This document shows, piece after piece, positions 1 to 11,507 of a stretch of DNA of 64,000 nucleotides (the first letter of the stretch is position 1; each line of letters opens with the position of its first letter). Under the pieces are notes generated by a model. It worked only from the letters and a program-made list of their open reading frames with translations. It was not told the DNA's origin and searched no databases. Source of the DNA: Dioscorea cayenensis subsp. rotundata (taxonomy: Eukaryota; Streptophyta; Magnoliopsida; Dioscoreales; Dioscoreaceae); contig NC_052479.1 in the NCBI RefSeq assembly GCF_009730915.1, forward strand, positions 5,456,001 to 5,520,000. Reading direction: 5' to 3'. The position numbers were made by a program, and so were the translations under genes.

Positions 1-884
1 AATTACGGACTTTAGTCCGAGACTGCAGTGTGGGGTTCCACGATCCGGCCTAATGGGAGGCGGTGTGGTTAACCCTGTGTTTACCCTGGTCAAGAGATGT
101 GTAGAGCCATTGACAGAGGTTCTTTTTTTGTGAGAAACCCGGGGTTACCACACGGGAATCTAAGTGGTCAACACCAAGGAAAGGACAACATTTATATTTT
201 TAAGGTTTTAAAACACCTTGGTGGTTCCGTAGCTAGTCGCGGCCACGACTAGCTTAGGAATTGCTTGAGGCCAGCCCGAATTTTTTTTAAACTGTGTTCA
301 ATGTGTTGGAAAAAGCTACTCATTTATTCTATTGACAGGCATTGTGTTATTTATTAACCTGTTGAATACTTGGAAATTACTTTTATATGTTAGTATTATT
401 GTGGTAAACAAAAGTTTGAAATACTTTATTTCTCTATTATATCTATGCTGTCACCACTCACTGGGTAACACATGTTACTCACTACTCTCCTTTCTTCTTT
501 CTTAGACTGCGATGTTGGACTGGGTTGTGCTGTGCAGGCAGTAGAGTGATTCGTCTGTTCTCCTTGTCTAGGTTTGTTATAGTGTGCATGTAAATTTTAT
601 GGATCCACTAGACTTGACCTTTATGTATTTTTCTTATATTTGTACCTTATGGATTGTAACTGGAAACCCTGGTCTGTATATTTGCGATGCTCTCATGTAT
701 TTAGGGTCCTTGGTGTGAGGGAACCCTATTATGCTTTCATTGTTGGTATTGTTCCCTATTCTAGTAACTATTTTAGCAGGTTTATGTTGAGCCTTACGAC
801 GACTTGAAGGTGGGGGATGTTGTGGGACCCACTTCTTGTTGTCGTGGTGGTTGCCACGTGCCCAGCTAGGTTCGGGGCGTGACA
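1..884. mobile_element. Ty3/gypsy-like LTR fragment (3' end of an LTR, cut by the window edge)
   Basis: No protein is encoded. The stretch ends in GGTTCGGGGCGTGACA, a terminus typical of long plant Ty3/gypsy LTRs (Tekay/Del type). It also has the usual internal look of such LTRs: a GTGGGACCCAC-like block and a 'cactcactgggtaaca' block near 455-475. The other end lies outside the window, so no target-site duplication can be checked. It may be a solo LTR or the right end of a complete element. The family call rests on the terminus and overall texture only. Confidence 0.55.
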
Positions 885-2130
885 TAGCATTTCTCTTTGA
901 TTGGTCCAGGATTAGTCACAAAGATGAAAACTCATAGCCCAAGAGGGAGAGCATTGGAAGGAAAAAGGCTTCCAAACAAATACTTGCAGGCATCAAGACC
1001 ATTAGGGGAAAAAAAGATTAATATAGATTTATTAAAAAAAAACTTTTAGACTGATCAAGATGATATCTTTTTATCTTTCTCCAATACACAGACTTTAATC
1101 CAAAGAGCCCCAATTATACAGTTTGCAAAAGCATAAATTGGAGATCCCAAAAGATTAATAACAATCCTTTGCTATTCTCACACCCACATCGAGCATATCA
1201 GGACAATGAATCCACCATTCATACGTATACACAAAACATCAAACAAAATCCAAAAAAATACCATTGAAGAAGACAAAAAAAAAAGCATCGATCTTTCACC
1301 AAACACTCCAAGTTTAATACTAAAAACTAAAGAACAAACATCATGATCCAAAGCAACAACCAAATCAATTCTTAAATAAAAAAAATGGATCAAGATCATC
1401 AATCACAAAACTCACTGATGACAACAATAACCTGATCCAATACACAAGAAATCCAAGATGGCCACCCATGGAGAAGAAGGTAGAGATCACGAAGGATATA
1501 GAAAACAAACACTAGAAGAGCGATTGCCGGGAAAGGCTTTAAGGCAAGATCAAACGAAACCCTAAAAATAGAGTGTGTCTGCCCATGCACATTACATATT
1601 CCACTTTGGGTGGAATATATTTTTTTTTATACCATAAGTCCATAACATCTATATTATGCAGTAATTTTATAGTTTAAATTAAGTACCCAAACAACCAATA
1701 TGACATATTATACGAATTATGATATAATTTTGGGTTACTAAATAGACCCTAAATATATGCATAACACATGAGAATATTTAATACCCAACCACCTGTGGAA
1801 ATATAAAAAAATCATTAATTATGAGAATGATGTATATCTAAAAATTAATATTTTTTAGAAAATAATTTTAAAATTTTGATACTAAACATAAAAACAACAC
1901 ATTCCTTCATTCTCAAAATTTTTAAATTAATCCTTATCCCAAACATGCCCTAAAGCAAAAAAATCAATCATATAAATATATCCGAAAAAAATAAATTTTA
2001 TGAGAGATTTCAAATTATTAGATATATTTTTATTTATAATATTTTTTTTCAGATAAACTTAAAAATTAAAACATAAAAGGGTTTTTTTTTTCAAAATTAG
2101 AATAAGAAGAGGGGTTATTTTGCAAAATAA
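885..2130. other. AT-rich intergenic DNA, no supported gene
   Basis: Between the LTR and the reticulon gene I see no convincing exon. The minus strand from about 1590 down to 1400 contains a hydrophobic 63-codon frame and a short ATG frame followed by a possible donor. These could be the remains of a gene cut by the LTR insertion or chance, and I recognise no family. From 1620 to 2110 the sequence is low-complexity A/T. Confidence 0.5.
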
Positions 2131-2136
2131 CCCCAT

Positions 2137-2145
2137 CTATAAAAG
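2137..2145 (+). promoter_or_regulatory. Probable TATA box of the reticulon gene
   Basis: CTATAAAAG lies about 90 bp upstream of the ATG at 2234, the expected distance for a plant TATA box with a short leader. The leader is C/T-rich (CCTCTTCTTCTCCC), as is common in plant 5' UTRs. Confidence 0.5.
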
Positions 2146-2233
2146 CTTCGTCTTACCTTCTGTTTTCAAACTAGTGATTAAAAAACCCTCTTCTTCTCCC
2201 TCCGATCCTTCCTCTTCTCAAAACCCTAAATCC

Positions 2234-3136
2234 ATGGCCTCCGTCGACAATTCCAACCCCACCTCCTCCGCCGCCTCACGCCGTCGATCCATGCACCAGT
2301 TCCTCGGAGGTGGCCTGATCGCCGACGTCCTTCTCTGGAGACGCAGGAACACCGCCATCGCTGTCTTGGCCGGCTTCACCTCGACTTGGATCCTCTTCGA
2401 GCTCGCTGGATATAGCCTCTTCTCCCTTGTCGCCAATGCCCTTTGCCTCCTCGTCGCCATCCTCTTCTTCTGGGCCCGCGCTGCATCTCTCCTCAATAGG
2501 TACATCCTTTGGATTCGGCTAAAATTGGGTTTTTTGATTCTTTGATTCATTGCGTTCGGGAATTGTTGGACTTAGGCCGTTGCCTCCGCTCCCCAATCTG
2601 GAGATCTCGGAGGAGGTTGCTGGGAAGGTCGCCGTGGAGGTTCGGGTGTGGATCAATTGGGCTTTGGCCATTGCTAGAGATATTGCGATTGGGAGAGATA
2701 AGAAGGTTTTTCTTCAGGTTTATCCTTCTTCCTGAGCCCTTTGTTGTTTTGATTGTGAATCTGATGCTGGATTCGCTGAGTTTATTTGATGTTATTTTGA
2801 AGGTCATTTTGGTGCTGTGGATGGTGTCAACCATTGGGGGATTGGTCAATTTCTTTACCTTTGTTTACATTGGTGAGTTTTATTTCCGGAAAATTTGGGC
2901 ATTTTGCGTTGTTCTTGAAGTATATATATATTTTTTGTTGGGTTGTGTTCTATTGGATGTAGCTTTGTTTTGTTGCAGGAGTTCTTCTGGCGCTCACTGT
3001 ACCGGTGTTGTATGACAAGTACCAGGATCATGTGGATGAGAAGCTTGGTGTGGCACACAAGGTGCTATTGAAGCAGTATGATGCCATACTGATCAAGACT
3101 GGAAGAAAATCTAGCAAGGAAAAGAAGACTCAATAG
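2234..3136 (+). CDS. RTNLB: Reticulon-like protein B (RTNLB), four exons
   Basis: Exons 2234-2499, 2576-2717, 2803-2872 and 2979-3136 join in frame (all introns GT-AG) into a 211-residue protein. Plant reticulons sit in the tubular ER membrane and bend it through two long hydrophobic hairpins. The N-terminal half has the reticulon domain start (VLLWRRRNTAIAVLAGFTS) followed by the first hydrophobic stretch to about residue 88. A charged loop (ISEEVAGKVAVEVRVWIN) comes next, then the second hydrophobic stretch VILVLWMVSTIGGLVNFFTF. The end has the family signature VPVLYDKYQDHVDEK and a lysine-rich tail ending KEKKTQ. Length and exon layout fit short RTNLBs. ATG 2234 is chosen over the in-frame ATG further upstream because the reticulon domain begins soon after it and a TATA box sits about 90 bp before it. 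Exon 1 is GC-rich compared with later exons. Confidence 0.9.
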
Positions 3137-5300
3137 TTTGCATTGGTTAGTTTCCATCTGTCAACTTTTTTTCGTATCAAAACATAGATACACACACATA
3201 CAGGGATTTTCCTTCTAATTATGGTACCAAATTGTTGCAAATTGTTTTTTGTTTTTGTTTTTTTGTTTTTTGTTTTTTTTGTTTTTGTTTTTTTGTTTTT
3301 TATTTTTTTGCAATTGGGTTTTTAATGCAATATAGACACTTAATAACCAGTTGATGCCAAAGATGGTTTATTCTTGGCAAATCATTGACATAAAATAGTG
3401 TGTTGTTTCATATGAACATATTGTGTCATCCTGGGTTGGTAGTTTAAATAGATTTGTACAGAACATAAGCTGTTTATTGGAAGAAGCATTTGTTATTATG
3501 CTAAGATAAGATTAGCAGAATTCATCTTTGAGATGTGACCTATTTCTTATTTTCTTAGTGCTGTTAAATGAGAACTTTTAAAAAATCGATACAATTGAAT
3601 CATTATAATTTTATCTCATGCCATTTACTATTATTTTAGCTTAAAGATGTTAAAATCATGTTTTACTATAGTTCTTTGTTGGAAAAAGCTTTGCAAATTC
3701 AAAGTAATGAAGCAAAAGAATAATTTGTTAAATGATCTTTCTTGTTATTATTAACTTTCTACTGATCAATTAGCACTTACTGCTGCAAATTTCTTGTTGT
3801 GCCACATTTTAATAGTCCCAGACAAACACTGGAGAAAAGTTTCACTCAATTTCTAGATTTTTAGCTTAAGGTATAGATTTTAGAGTGCTTTCTAGCAGCA
3901 AGTAACCAAAACTGCTACGTTGGAATGCTTGCTATTAATCTTACCCATATCTGTCATGTAACCACGGGAAGGAATATGGATTTTTTTCTACATCATTATC
4001 TTATTTTATCTTTCCTTGATTTACTTGTCTGTCCCAAATATGCTGCACTTTAGTTTCATATTGATGTAGCATTGTAGCGTTGTTTGATACTTAAAATGTA
4101 ATTCAGTTTTGGTATATGGTCAATTGGGCACCTTTTGGCTTATTACTTGCTGATCACTTCTTAGCTTGATACCTGGTGTTGTTAGGCAATGTTGATGTTC
4201 AAACCACCTTGACATTCGATTATTATTTTTTTAGTTTACATGGCTCTTTCTTTATTGAAGTTCATCAATGAATGTCATTCAATAAAATTGTTAGGGAAGG
4301 TCGTATCTCATTGCATTGATACAATTTTAATTGTTGAAACCCTCTTTTGATTGTCTTGGGCTTTCATATTTTCAATGTGGGGGCTCCATTTGCCCAAATT
4401 ATTTGTTGTAAATCACTGCAGTAGTTTGGTTTATGAATGCCTCATACAAGTGTTGACAAAAATTTTGAGAAGAAATATGTTTGCATGCTATTGTTCCAAT
4501 GATGAAGGTGATTAGGAAAAAAACAATTTTCCATCCTTTTTAACTTAGTAGGTGCCCTTAAAGTTGGAATCGTTTTTCCCGGTTTCCCCTGCGTTCCCTA
4601 TGTTCTCCATCCAAAATGATTGAGTTGTTGTTTGGAAAATTTTTAGTGTGGCAGCATCACAGTAAAATGACATTTCTTTTCTGCCTATGGTTTTACATGC
4701 TGTCGAAATAAATCTCATGATTTATTGAAGTTAAAATGGGGTTCATTGATACTACTACCAAAAATCATCTTGGACTGCAGAACTATAGTCTTGCATTTGA
4801 CACTGACTTTTTTACTTTATGGTGACAACCGTCATATTACACCAAAGTCTTAGAAAAGTGGAGACACGTTTATTTTTTTGGTTGTATGTGAACCGCCTTT
4901 TCATCATTTACTTTTCTGAATTGATGAACTTCGAAATTTTTTTTTATTGCTTTGATTTCGACCTTATTGTTGCAGTAAGCTTCAATATGTAATTTGCTAC
5001 TTTGTTTTATTTGATCAGGATTCTGTCTGAGCTTAGATTCATAATCACACTACCAGAGAACCCTTGAGTTGTGGCCGGGTTTTCTTAGTACCACTGGATG
5101 TTCCCCAGTTGTGGTGTTGCATAATTTTTTGTTGAGCTTATCGTCAATTTTACCTCTGTGAAGCAATCAACTAATAGACTTGATTCAAAATCGGGATTTT
5201 ATGATCTAGCTAAATGGTTATTTCCTTTGATATCTTGAAGAATCCCCATTTGTACATTTTATTGCTGATATTTTCGCCCTTGGTTGTACTTCTAATTATT
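3137..5300 (+). other. Possible 3' UTR with an intron, then non-coding DNA
   Basis: No coding region is seen. Just after the stop, TTGCATTG|GTTAGTTTCC looks like a donor. Near 5018, TTTGATCAG|GATTCTGTCTG looks like an acceptor followed by about 250 bp of transcript-like sequence, so the reticulon mRNA may have a spliced 3' UTR. This is inference only. A run of GTTTTTT repeats occupies about 3244-3310. Confidence 0.3.
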
Positions 5301-5671
5301 TTTAAATAATTTTCCACATCTAGTTTCCGTCAAACTCAAACATAAAAGATGAGAAAGCTTGAGGTAGAACATTCATACTTGGAGTTATGCTTTAGTACAA
5401 AGATTTTTTTTAGTATAAAAAAGGGTTTAATAAGGTGTCTGTTTTCTATGGCGTCGGGTTCTATTGATGACTTTGCTGATCAATTTCTTAGATTAACAGT
5501 TTAGTTTTGGGTTGAATGTTGATTTCCAGGATATCTAAGTAAGGAAGATTTAAGTAAAAATTATTAAATTAGACTACTGTCACTAAAAATAAATAGAGAA
5601 CCTTTCGCATGCATTAATGAATTTAAACTACCTTGTTGATGTTTATAACTAAATGAGGAGTCGATTTTTCC

Positions 5672-5702
<31 letters not shown>

Positions 5703-6950
5703 GGTTAATACAACCAATGTTGGTTCACCTTTCTATTGGATTACACTGTAACTGACAACTCGGTGTTAGTCATGGCTATCAAATTGATGAATATATAAGA
5801 ATTAGATTTAGTATTAGAAAGAGGTAGTCTGATATTTGCATGACTAGATTTGGAAATTATTTATTTATTAATTTATTTTTTGATGAGTTAAGATGATAGT
5901 ATTATTGTTTGCAACTTTTTCAAATGGAGATCATATTATTATAATTGAGTCATTAAAATCATATTATCTTGATAGAGATGAGAGTTCTTTTTATCATTGG
6001 CAATTTTCACTACTCAAACTTCTTTCTTGTGTGTGTTTTTGATTTTAAAACAACCATCTTTTTGTTGAAAAGTTTTTGTATGTTTTTAATGAAAAATTTT
6101 TAATTGAGCATTCGAGCATTCTGAGGAGGGAAAAAAAAATTATGAATACTCCCTTGTTTTTTATTTTATTTTATTTATTTACTTTTCAAAAACCAGGCAA
6201 CAAGAAGAAGTCGCATTTTGATGCCATATTATTTTAAAAAATCACATTTAAAAAAAAATTGAAAATTATTAGCATCTATCATATGGCGGACTATTGTCAG
6301 ATTAGTAAATTTAAAGAACACATATTGTTCTTTAATTTATGTGGCTATTCATATATTTCTGATTTATTAATAAATTTTAAATTCAAATCTTATAAATCTA
6401 TAAATTTTAAAAATCATAAAATATTATATATAAAATTTTATTTAAAATTATAAAATTTTAAATCAAAATACTATATATTTTTATACCTAAAATTCTAAAA
6501 TTTTAAACTTTAAATGTTATATACTAAACTGGAATCCTTTCGGTTGGAATTTATGGTTGGATGATAAAAAAATAAAATAAAATCATGTCTTTTTTGTTAT
6601 TAAAAAAAATATATATATAAGGCGTGGATACTAACCTTGCATTCACGATAAAACAATTGTTTTTTTTTTTAAATATCATTATATATATATATATATATAT
6701 ATGTTGAAAACTTATGTGGAAAAAAATCGAAGTTATTCCCACGTGAACCTGGTCAACGTTAGGCGGTTACAAAAAACCCGCGAAAAAGTTACTAATTACC
6801 CCGCGAGGAAGGAACAAACGCGTTAACGAATATTTCACCAAGAAAAGAAATAGCCTTTACAATCCAATTATAGAAATACTTCTACTCCGACCGTTACATT
6901 TAAAATTACCAATTTTATATCTTTCCCAAAATTAAACTTCTTCTTGTCTC
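5301..6950. other. AT-rich intergenic DNA with (TA)n runs
   Basis: No gene is supported. (TA)n microsatellites lie at 5672-5699 and about 6680-6702. The rest is A/T-rich sequence with many stop codons in every frame. Confidence 0.6.
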
Positions 6951-6960
6951 ATTTTTCACA

Positions 6961-7140
6961 GGTTGGTTTCCTGATGATCCCAACATTCTCAAGGACTCAG
7001 GAAACCTTCCTTTGATTATTCCTGGTACTTCCCTTTTCAATCTATGTTTTCATGTTAATTTTCTTTATATATATATATATATATCAAGATCTTGTTACAT
7101 ATTTTGTTTTTGTTTTGATATTTACAGGGATTGCAACACA
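6961..7140 (+). other. Possible 5' UTR exons of the GDPDL gene
   Basis: A segment 6961-7022 is bounded by CACAG before and G|GTACTT after. Then TTTACAG|GGATTGCAACACA leads straight into the ATG at 7141. This fits a spliced 5' leader. If the small exon were coding it would enter the wrong frame for the GDPDL protein, so I read it as untranslated. Confidence 0.35.
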
Positions 7141-10100
7141 ATGTTTTGCTATCTTTTCTTTGTTTTCTTATTGTTCAATGAAGCATTTGCTGCTAAACAT
7201 GCAAAACCAGTTGTCCAATGGCAGACTTTGAGTGGTATGCTCATTTTAAGTGATGGTTTTCTGAAATTATACCATTTTTTTTTTACTTAGTTTTGGATTG
7301 ATTGTTTTTACAGGTGATGCACCATTAGTGATAGCTCGAGGAGGCTATTCAGGGCTTTTTCCAGACTCGAGCCAGTTTGCGTACCAATTTGCATTATCGA
7401 CAAGCTTGAGTGATGTAGTCTTGTTCTGTGACCTTCAATTGACAAAAGATGGTGCTGGTTTCTGTCACTCAGGCCTTCAATTGGATAACTCTACCACAAT
7501 ATCACAAGCATTTCCAAAAGGACAGAAAACTTATCCTGTCAATGGGGAGGATGTCACCGGATGGTTCGCAATCGATTATGTCTCTAAGGTTTTGTTCGAT
7601 AAGGTTTCATGTATGTGTCTGTCTTCTTGTTTTATAATTTCTTCTTTGTAGTAGATTGATTATGAACTGATAGTTTTAACCTTTTTTTTTTGTTGCTTTT
7701 GATATGATATCAAAGTGATTCAGGGCATTTTTTCTCGGCCGAGTGTTTTTGATAATAGCCAATCCATGATGAGGGTCGAAGACGTTGTGGCTGTGCAACC
7801 CCCGTTGTTTTGGTTGAATGTCGAAGTAAGTGCTCTTTTATTCTTAACCACAGTTTTCTTCCTTTCGCTTAATCACAATTCTCTTTCCATTCAAAATAAT
7901 TTTGACTTTTTCGATGATCTATCCTCTACTTTCTTTAAGATAAACTATGATGTTTCCAATCACAAGAGTTATTATATGAGTTGTTTTCCATCGTAGATAT
8001 TTACTGGTTATCAACTTTTGTGTAGTTCTATTTTCATTGTTGTTTGACATTTTTTCGCTCGCTTTTTTTATTCGCAGTATGCTAACTTCTTTAAGCAACA
8101 CAAATTAGACATAGCAGAGTATACACTGGGATTATCAAATCAAATGCCAATAGATTTCATCTCTTCTCCCGAAATCAATTTCTTAAAAGGTCTAAGTGGC
8201 AAAGTCAATGCAAGGAATACGAGGCTCATTTTCAAATTCCTAAAAGCCGATAAAACCGAGCCCTCAACGAAGAAAACATATAGTTCCCTTCTGAAGGATC
8301 TTCCGATGATCAAGTCATTTTCTTCTGGAATTCTTGTCCCGAAGGAGTACATATGGCCGGTCGGTAAAGATCTTTACTTAGAGCCTGCAACAACTCTTGT
8401 ATTGGACGCGCACAAGTTGGGTCTCGAAGTTTATGCTTACGGCTTCGCAAATGATGCTCCCGCAAGCTATAACTACAGTTATGATCCTTCGACAGAGTAC
8501 TTGCAGTTTGTCGACAATTCAGACTTCTCCGTTGATGGTGTGCTCACTGACTTCCCTTCTACTGCATCACAAGCTGTTGGTAATGCTATTCTCTCAATAT
8601 AAATAGCACTAGTTACATTCATTAAATTGTACATCTTCGCTGATGATTTTGAATTGATCACTATCTTTGTTTTGTTGCAGCATGCTTGGCGCACAACAAG
8701 AAAAACATCCCGCCGCCAATTAAAGGTGAGTTACCTGCTAAATTCACGTCAGATTCTGTAGAGGCTTATAATCAATGTCGTTAATTCTACAATGCAGATA
8801 AACCGCTAATTATATCGCACAATGGCGCAAGCGGAGTCTATGCCGGATGCACTGATCTTGCTTATCAGCAAGCCGTAAATGATGGTGCTGACATAATCGA
8901 TTGCTCGGTTCAAATGACAAAGGATGGAGTTGCATTCTGTTTGGATTCTGCAGATGTCTCACAAACTACAACCGCAATGACTTCCTTCATGTCACACTCC
9001 ACCGTCATCCCCGAAATACAGAAAGACAATGGCATCTACTCTTTTGATCTCACTTGGGCCGAGATCCAAACCTTGAAACGTGAATTATTCCTCAAACTTC
9101 TCCATTCTGTTTTCCGTATTAGATTTTCTTTGAGTTCTAATTATTAACACTCTTGGCATTGTTTAAACAGCAAGTCAAACCCGATTACCATCATCAGGAC
9201 TGTCTAGAAATCCTGCAATGCAGAATGCCGGAAAGCTCATGACACTTCCTGAATTCCTGGACTTTGCGAAGAACTCATCAGTCCCTGGAATTTTGATTTC
9301 AATAGAGGCAAGTTCATCATCGCAATTTCATAATTTTTTTTTACTTTTAGGCTTTTATTAACTGAAGAATGTTATTGTAAATCAGAATGCTGCTTACCTT
9401 GCATCAAAACAAGGCCTAGACATCGTCAATACTGTAATGAGCAACTTGACTGCTGCTAGTTATGATCAGCAAACACTTCAACAAGTTTACATTCAATCTG
9501 ACGATACTTCAGTTCTCGAGAAGTTCAAGAGTGTTTCAACTTACAAGAGAGTGCTAATGATCAAAGAGTCAATAAGCGATGCGCCGAAGCCATCAGTAAC
9601 TGAAATTAAGCAGTTTGCTGATGCTGTAAACCTCCCAAGATCATCGCTGGTCGCGTACTCAGACTTCTTCCTGTCGGGTTTCACTCCGGTGGCCAAAGAG
9701 ATGTTTGCCGCTAACATTTCTGTGTTTGTCTCAGTGCTCAGAAATGAGTTCATGGCATTGGCTTTCGACTATTTCTCCGACCCAACTGTCGAAGTTGCTA
9801 CTTATGTTCTTGGTCTTGGATTAGATGGAGTGGTCACTGAATATCCTGCCACTGCAAGTTCATACATGAGTAAGTTCTTGTGTTTCTTTTTTTCTCTTAT
9901 CAGAAAAATAAACAAGAAAAGATAATGATTTGGATGAATGAATTGGTTGCAGGGAGTCCATGTTTCTACTCAGATGCAGACTTGCCATACACCATATTGG
10001 CAGCACAACCTGGATCTTTACTCCAATTAGCACCACCAGATGCACTGCCACCAGCTCAACCTCCTGCTCCAGTGCTCCAACCTGCTGATGTTGATGATCC

Positions 10101-10275
10101 ACCATTGCCTCCAGTTGTTAAAAACAGTAACAATGATCCTGCTCATCCTTCTCCTCCTGCTTCTTCTCTTCCTTCTTCTCCACCCAATCATGCTTCTCTT
10201 GTTACTGTTACTTCTTCTCTGTCTTTCTTCATTGTTTTCTTCTCCTTCATGTACTTGCACTTTAGCTGCCATTGA
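7141..10275 (+). CDS. GDPDL: GDPD-like protein (GDPDL/SHV3 family), GPI-anchored wall protein, nine exons
   Basis: Exons 7141-7234, 7314-7610, 7716-7825, 8078-8579, 8681-8725, 8798-9079, 9171-9307, 9386-9869 and 9953-10275 join into 757 residues, normal for the family. It starts with a signal peptide (MFCYLFFVFLLFNEAFAA). Two GDPD-type TIM-barrel domains follow, at about 34-330 (ARGGYSG, DLQLTKDGAG) and about 350-650 (SHNGASG, DCSVQMTKDGVAF). A Pro-rich linker and a hydrophobic C-terminus suited to GPI anchoring come last. In Arabidopsis such proteins (SHV3/GDPDL) act at the plasma membrane-wall interface in cellulose and pectin organisation and root-hair growth. Canonical GDPD catalytic residues are replaced (RGG and HNG instead of HRG), as usual in this family, so ordinary phosphodiesterase activity is doubtful. 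The end of exon 2 was placed at 7610 because it restores the conserved SLIQGIFSR. Intron 7 uses a GC donor (GAG|GCAAGT). Confidence 0.93.
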
Positions 10276-10475
10276 TTTTCATGTCATGTCCTTCTCCTTC
10301 TACACTGCTTCATTAATTCATTCCTTGAATTTCTTTTTCTTTTCATTCTTTTGTGCATTGTTTTTTGTGTGTTTAGAGGCTTTCACTTGCAAGCTATGAA
10401 AAATAAGAAAATTATCTCCCACTAGTTTTATGTCCTCCACATTATATTTTTCGGTCAGCCAAACAGCCTTTGACA

Positions 10476-10527
<52 letters not shown>

Positions 10528-11507
10528 TATAATGTAGATAAGCCACGACACACATTTTTTATTATTTTTTTAGAGGTTAAATCACAAAATGAACCTTCGA
10601 CTTTTTTATGTGAAAATAAAATATTCTACCTCTATTGCAGCTGTGATCATCCTTTGTATATATTGAATTATTTAAATAAATGTTATTATTTAAAATAAAA
10701 TAAAATTTTCATCTATAATTATTTGATTTTTATTAGTATTAGTTTAGTTAATTTAGATGATTTTTTTTTTCTTTTGTAATCAATATTTGGAAAATATCAC
10801 TTTAAATTCACACTTTATTTCCCAACAAAAAATTCTTCTGTGTTGGAAATAAAAATGAATGGGAATGGAAAAGATATGAAAATAAAAACTATGTTGGGTT
10901 ATAAGGTTAGAAAAATAGTTATTAAGAATGAGAAAAAGTAAAAAAAAAAATTGTGATAAAATGATTTTTATTTCTTTTATGCATATAAATAATTATACAC
11001 ATAATAATTGGTTTTTTAAGTGATAACCACTTTTTAAAATATTATAATTACCTAATTATTATAAAATAAATATTTAATTTTAATAGCTCATTAGAATTAT
11101 TACTTAGTTAATCACCGGCGTTAATCATATATCAAAATTTAGGAGTCTTCTAAAAAAAATATATCAAAAAACTCATATGTGTTGCTCACTCTATGTGATC
11201 AGAATTGCTTTGAGAGTCAAACGAGCACCCTTTCAACATCATGCTTAAACATTACATCGAACACCACTCATCACATCTCAACTATACAGGTAGGTCTATA
11301 ATTAATGAATAGTGTAATAGAATACCCTTGATTATTGTGTATGGTGTAGATCCTAGGAGTACAACTTGAAGAAGAATTCTAAAGTAACAAAGATATCAAA
11401 AAACAATTCTCAAGCACAAGAAGTACCCTTTTTTAAAAAAACAACATCAAAACACCATTAGCCTATATGTTCACATTATATACAGGCGAGTATATAGAAT
11501 AGATTAA
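10276..11507. other. Intergenic DNA with an (ATT)n microsatellite
   Basis: No gene is seen. An (ATT)n run of about 50 bp lies at 10478-10527. The sequence near 10570-10660 (AAATGAACCTTCGACTTTTT) resembles common degenerate plant repeats. The rest is A/T-rich. Confidence 0.6.

Noticed and set aside
1399..1590. Hydrophobic 63-codon minus-strand frame
   Set aside because: No recognised family, no clear exon partners, low-complexity Leu/Val/Phe content. Kept only as a possible gene scrap.
10027..10551. Other-frame open reading over the GDPDL 3' end, and an Asn-run frame
   Set aside because: The first is a shadow of the Pro-rich GDPDL tail and the second is the (ATT)n microsatellite read as AAT codons.
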